64,000 nt of DNA from Cryobacterium sp. GrIS_2_6 (lineage in GTDB: Bacteria > Actinomycetota > Actinomycetes > Actinomycetales > Microbacteriaceae): positions 930,001 through 994,000 of the forward strand of contig NZ_JAXCHP010000001.1 in the NCBI RefSeq assembly GCF_035984545.1, read 5' to 3'. The position numbers and the translations under genes were made by a program. Shown here piece by piece: positions 60,974 to 64,000 of this stretch (position 1 is its first letter; each line of letters begins with the position of its first letter). The notes below the pieces were generated by a model. It saw only the letters and a list, made by a program, of their open reading frames with translations, ran no database searches and was not told the origin of the DNA.

Positions 60974-62256
60974 GCCTGCTCGAGGCCCGGCCGGCCGTTC
61001 GCCAGGTCACGCCCCTCGCCACGCCGCTCGTCGACGCCCGGTCGCAGCTCAGCGACGCCGTCGCCCTGCTCGGCTACCCGGACGGCCTGCACGCGTTGCT
61101 CGCGACCCCGCGCCGCGAGCTCACCGTCGCCGTTCCGCTGCGCCGGGACGACGGCAGCACCCGACTGTTCACCGGCTACCGGGTGCAGCACAACTTCTCC
61201 CGCGGCCCGGCCAAGGGCGGCCTGCGCTACAGCCCGCACGTGACCCTCGACGAGGTGCGCGCCCTCGCGATGTGGATGACCTGGAAATGCGCCTTGCTCG
61301 ACGTGCCGTACGGCGGTGCCAAGGGCGGTGTCACGATCGACCCGCGCGAATTCTCGCTCCCGGAGCTCGAGCGCGTCACCCGCAGGTACACGAGCGAGAT
61401 CCTGCCGATCATCGGCCCGGAGAAGGACATCCCGGCCCCCGACATCGGCACCGACGAGCGCACCATGGCCTGGATGATGGACACATACTCCGTCAACGTC
61501 GGCTACACCGTTCCCGGGATCGTCACGGGCAAGCCAATCAGCCTCGGCGGTTCCCACGGCCGCGCGAGCGCGACCAGCCGCGGCGTGACCCATGTCGCAC
61601 TCGCCGCCCTCCGGCACAGCGGCATCACTCCATATGGGGCGACCGCAGCAGTGCAGGGCTTCGGCAAGGTCGGCCACGACGCTGCCGTGTTCCTCGCCGA
61701 CGCGGGGGTACGGGTCGTTGCGGTCAGCGACCAGTACGGTGCCGTCTACAACGAGCGGGGTATCGACTTCGCCGGGCTCGACGCGCACGTCGCCGCGACC
61801 GGCCGGGTCGTCGGATTCGGCGGGGCGGACCCGCTCGACGGCGAAGCACTGCTCGAGCTCGACGTCGACCTGCTTGTCCCCGCTGCGGTCGAGGGCGTCC
61901 TGCACGCCGGGAACGCTGCCCGCGTGATGGCACGCGTGATCGTCGAGGGCGCGAACGGCCCGACCTCCCCGGCCGCCGACCGGATCTTCGCCGCGAACGG
62001 ACAGCTCGTGGTCCCCGACATCCTTGCGAACGCCGGCGGAGTGCTCGTCTCCTACTTCGAGTGGGTGCAGGGCAACCAGGCCTACTGGTGGAACGCCGCA
62101 GAGGTCGAACAGAAGCTCGAAGAGCGGATGCTCGCCGCCTGGCAGCAGGTCGTCGAAACCGCCGCCTCCCGGGACCTCTCCCTGCGGGCAGCGGCGACGG
62201 TCCTCGCCGTCGAACGCGTCGCCGAGGCCCACCTGCTCCGCGGACTCTACCCCTGA
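60970..62256 (+). CDS. Glutamate dehydrogenase (Glu/Leu/Phe/Val family)
   Basis: 428 residues. YRVQHNFSRGPAKGGLRYSP, KCALLDVPYGGAKGGVTIDP with the catalytic Lys, GPEKDIPAPDIGTDERTMAW, SLGGSHGRASATSRGV, and Rossmann AAVQGFGKVGHDAAVFLADA (GxGxxG). Length matches the short hexameric NAD(P) enzymes. In this operon it can return the glutamate made by GabT to 2-oxoglutarate and ammonia. Confidence 0.92.
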   Translation: MSLLEARPAVRQVTPLATPLVDARSQLSDAVALLGYPDGLHALLATPRRELTVAVPLRRDDGSTRLFTGYRVQHNFSRGPAKGGLRYSPHVTLDEVRALAMWMTWKCALLDVPYGGAKGGVTIDPREFSLPELERVTRRYTSEILPIIGPEKDIPAPDIGTDERTMAWMMDTYSVNVGYTVPGIVTGKPISLGGSHGRASATSRGVTHVALAALRHSGITPYGATAAVQGFGKVGHDAAVFLADAGVRVVAVSDQYGAVYNERGIDFAGLDAHVAATGRVVGFGGADPLDGEALLELDVDLLVPAAVEGVLHAGNAARVMARVIVEGANGPTSPAADRIFAANGQLVVPDILANAGGVLVSYFEWVQGNQAYWWNAAEVEQKLEERMLAAWQQVVETAASRDLSLRAAATVLAVERVAEAHLLRGLYP

Positions 62257-62313
62257 CGCCCGTTCGTTTCCCACCGCCTGCCGTACCTGCCCCGTGACCG
62301 AAAGAGAACACCC

Positions 62314-63837
62314 GTGACCAGTCTCAGCACCGAGAACCGCCCCCTGAGCCCCGCCTCCGGCGAGAACACCACCACCGGCACCCGGCGGGAGGCCGAACTC
62401 CTCAACCGGGTCCCCGATGGTCTCTACATCGACGGCACCTGGCAGCCCGGCACGGGGGAGCCGATCATCGTGACGGACCCGGCGACCGGGCGCGAGCTCA
62501 AGCGAATCGCCAACGCGGGCGTCGCGGACGGCGGACGCGCCCTCGACGCCGCCGTCGCCGCGGGTCCCGCCTGGGCGGCGACCGCACCGCGGGTGCGGGC
62601 CGAGATCCTGCGTCGTGCGTTCGACCTGCTGCAGGAACGCCGGGAGGACTTCGCCCTGCTGATGACCATCGAAATGGGCAAGCCACTCGCCGAGGCTCGC
62701 GCCGAGGTCGGCTATGGCGGGGAATTCCTGCGTTGGTTCAGCGAGGAGGCCGTCCGAATCACCGGGCGCTTCGGGCCGGCGCCCGAGGGTACCGGCCAGA
62801 TGGTCGTTTCGCAGCGCCCGGTCGGCCCGTGCCTCCTGATCACCCCGTGGAACTTCCCGCTCGCGATGGCGACCCGCAAGATCGCCCCCGCGCTCGCCGC
62901 GGGTTGCACAGTCGTGATCAAGCCCGCGGAACTCACCCCGCTCACCACCCTCTTCTTCGCCCAGCTGCTCGAGGACGCGGGCGTTCCCGCCGGCGTCGTC
63001 AACGTGATCACGACCTCGGAATCCGCTGAGGTCTCCGCCCCGCTGATCGCAGACCCGCGGCTCCGGAAGCTCAGCTTCACCGGCTCGACCGGTGTCGGCC
63101 GGGCGCTGCTCCGCCAGGCCGCCGAGGGCGTGCTGCGCACCTCGATGGAGCTGGGCGGGAACGCGCCGTTCCTCGTCTTCGCCGACGCGGACCTCGACCG
63201 GGCCGTCGACGGCGCCATGCTCGCCAAGTTCCGCAACATCGGTCAGGCGTGCACGGCAGCGAACCGGTTCATCGTGCACGCGTCCGTCGCCGAGGAATTC
63301 GCGCGCCGCCTCGTCGCCCGCGTAGAAGCCCTCCGGATCGGCCGGGGCACCGAGCCGGACGTGACGATCGGCCCGCTCGTCAACGACGCAGCCGTCGCCA
63401 ACACCGAGAAGCTCGTGAGCGATGCCCTCGACCGCGGTGCGACCCTCCTCACCGGCGGATTCCGCCCGGAGGGTCCAGGGTCGTTCTACGCCCCGACCGT
63501 GCTGACCGACGTCGCGGCCGACAGCGACCTGCTTCGCCAGGAGATCTTCGGGCCCGTCGTCGGGATCGTGACCTTCACGGAGGAGGACGAGGCGATCCGG
63601 CTCGCCAACGATACCGAGTACGGGCTGATCAGCTACGTCTTCACCGAGAACATCGCCCGCGGCCAACGGATGATCGCCGGGCTCGACACGGGCATGATGG
63701 GACTGAACACGGGACTCGTGTCCAACGCCGCCGCCCCCTTCGGAGGCGTCAAGCAATCAGGGCTCGGCCGGGAGGGCGGCCTCGAGGGAATCCACGAGTA
63801 CCTGTCCCCGAAGTACACCCTGATCCCCGCGTCCTGA
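62314..63837 (+). CDS. gabD: Succinate-semialdehyde dehydrogenase
   Basis: 507 residues. PWNFPLAMATRKIAPALAAG (NAD(P) site), SFTGSTGVGRAL, catalytic Glu in SMELGGNAPFLVFADADLDR, catalytic Cys in FRNIGQACTAANRFIVHASV, and a C-terminal GLNTGLVSNAAAPFGGVKQS with GLGREGG. This is the ALDH5/GabD pattern. Oxidises succinate semialdehyde to succinate for the TCA cycle. 57 bases after the dehydrogenase. Confidence 0.94.
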   Translation: MTSLSTENRPLSPASGENTTTGTRREAELLNRVPDGLYIDGTWQPGTGEPIIVTDPATGRELKRIANAGVADGGRALDAAVAAGPAWAATAPRVRAEILRRAFDLLQERREDFALLMTIEMGKPLAEARAEVGYGGEFLRWFSEEAVRITGRFGPAPEGTGQMVVSQRPVGPCLLITPWNFPLAMATRKIAPALAAGCTVVIKPAELTPLTTLFFAQLLEDAGVPAGVVNVITTSESAEVSAPLIADPRLRKLSFTGSTGVGRALLRQAAEGVLRTSMELGGNAPFLVFADADLDRAVDGAMLAKFRNIGQACTAANRFIVHASVAEEFARRLVARVEALRIGRGTEPDVTIGPLVNDAAVANTEKLVSDALDRGATLLTGGFRPEGPGSFYAPTVLTDVAADSDLLRQEIFGPVVGIVTFTEEDEAIRLANDTEYGLISYVFTENIARGQRMIAGLDTGMMGLNTGLVSNAAAPFGGVKQSGLGREGGLEGIHEYLSPKYTLIPAS

Positions 63838-63850
63838 GGGACACCAGGAC

Positions 63851-63888
63851 GCGCACGGCGGGCGGCGCAGCATCCGCCGCCCGTGCGC
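63851..63888 (+). terminator. Hairpin after gabD
   Basis: GCGCACGG and CCGTGCGC plus inner GGCGG/CCGCC form a long GC stem with CAGCAT loop. No T-run. It may only thin transcription into the next gene, whose ribosome site follows at 63973. Between them lie four GACCTCGC repeats (63911-63960). Confidence 0.55.
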
Positions 63889-63984
63889 GATCGTGACCGT
63901 GACCCCGCAGGACCTCGCCTGACCTCGCACGACCTCGCACGATTCCCGAATGACCTCGCAGCACCCACGTATGGAGGAGTTTTC

Positions 63985-64000
63985 ATGACAACCAGGATCG
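63985..64000 (+). CDS. Start of next gene, partial
   Basis: ATG 63985 with GGAGGAG six bases upstream encodes MTTRI before the window ends. Position after gabD suggests a further GABA-operon member such as a transporter, but the sequence seen is too short to tell. Confidence 0.5.

Noticed and set aside
60874..63756. 960-codon open frame on the minus strand
   Set aside because: Lies opposite the glutamate dehydrogenase and gabD genes; no motif, biased composition.

Overview
The window is high-GC DNA from an actinomycete, most likely a member of the Microbacteriaceae: long GTG- and ATG-started genes, purine-rich Shine-Dalgarno sites, a PucR regulator, an RskA-like anti-sigma factor, EttA and a Microbacteriaceae-type lipoprotein. 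It falls into three blocks.

(1) 1-17.9 kb is the early and lysogeny end of an integrated phage, transcribed almost entirely leftward. From right to left it holds two unknown small genes, a tyrosine integrase coupled to a 57-codon leader gene, two excisionase-like small proteins flanking a divergent repressor pair with repeated operator-like sequences, secreted and membrane small proteins, a chain of tiny overlapping genes, an SMC-like ATPase, a RuvC-like nuclease, a YqaJ exonuclease with RecT, two HNH nucleases, a replication initiator that carries iteron-like repeats inside its gene, a helicase-loader-like protein, an SSB and a helicase-DNA methyltransferase fusion. Structural genes must lie to the left of the window.

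(2) 17.9-45.5 kb is an accessory island. Both ends carry direct copies (about 35 bp) of the same tRNA 3' end (17881-17916 and 45495-45529), so I read the region as stacked integration at one tRNA-Arg-like site: the phage lies left of the first copy and the island lies between the two. The island holds a four-gene operon (hydrolase/Gluconate_2-dh3 fusion, GMC oxidoreductase with a cysteine cluster, GH15 glycosidase, short-chain dehydrogenase); an IS256-family element split by an IS21-family element, with both target duplications visible; a molybdopterin oxidoreductase operon with an HPP membrane protein; a resolvase; acetyltransferases; a methyltransferase; KatG; a CDF transporter; and several small or broken genes. 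Parts of it (about 33-38 and 42.5-44.5 kb) look AT-richer and more loosely packed than the flanks.

(3) 45.5-64 kb looks like ordinary chromosome: nadE, an EamA exporter with an aldo/keto reductase, an SSB paralogue, a lipoprotein, ettA, two thioesterases, an ECF sigma/anti-sigma pair divergent from a Rieske lipoprotein, conserved actinobacterial genes, and a GABA-degradation operon (gabT, glutamate dehydrogenase, gabD and the first codons of a further gene) divergent from a PucR regulator.

The most unusual items are the island's GH15/GMC/hydrolase-fusion operon, the nested insertion sequences that reconstruct exactly, the stacked att sites, and several odd phage features (helicase-methyltransferase with a changed catalytic tetrapeptide, a triplicated Cys/His protein, matching leader hairpins, an anticodon-less tRNA-like element).
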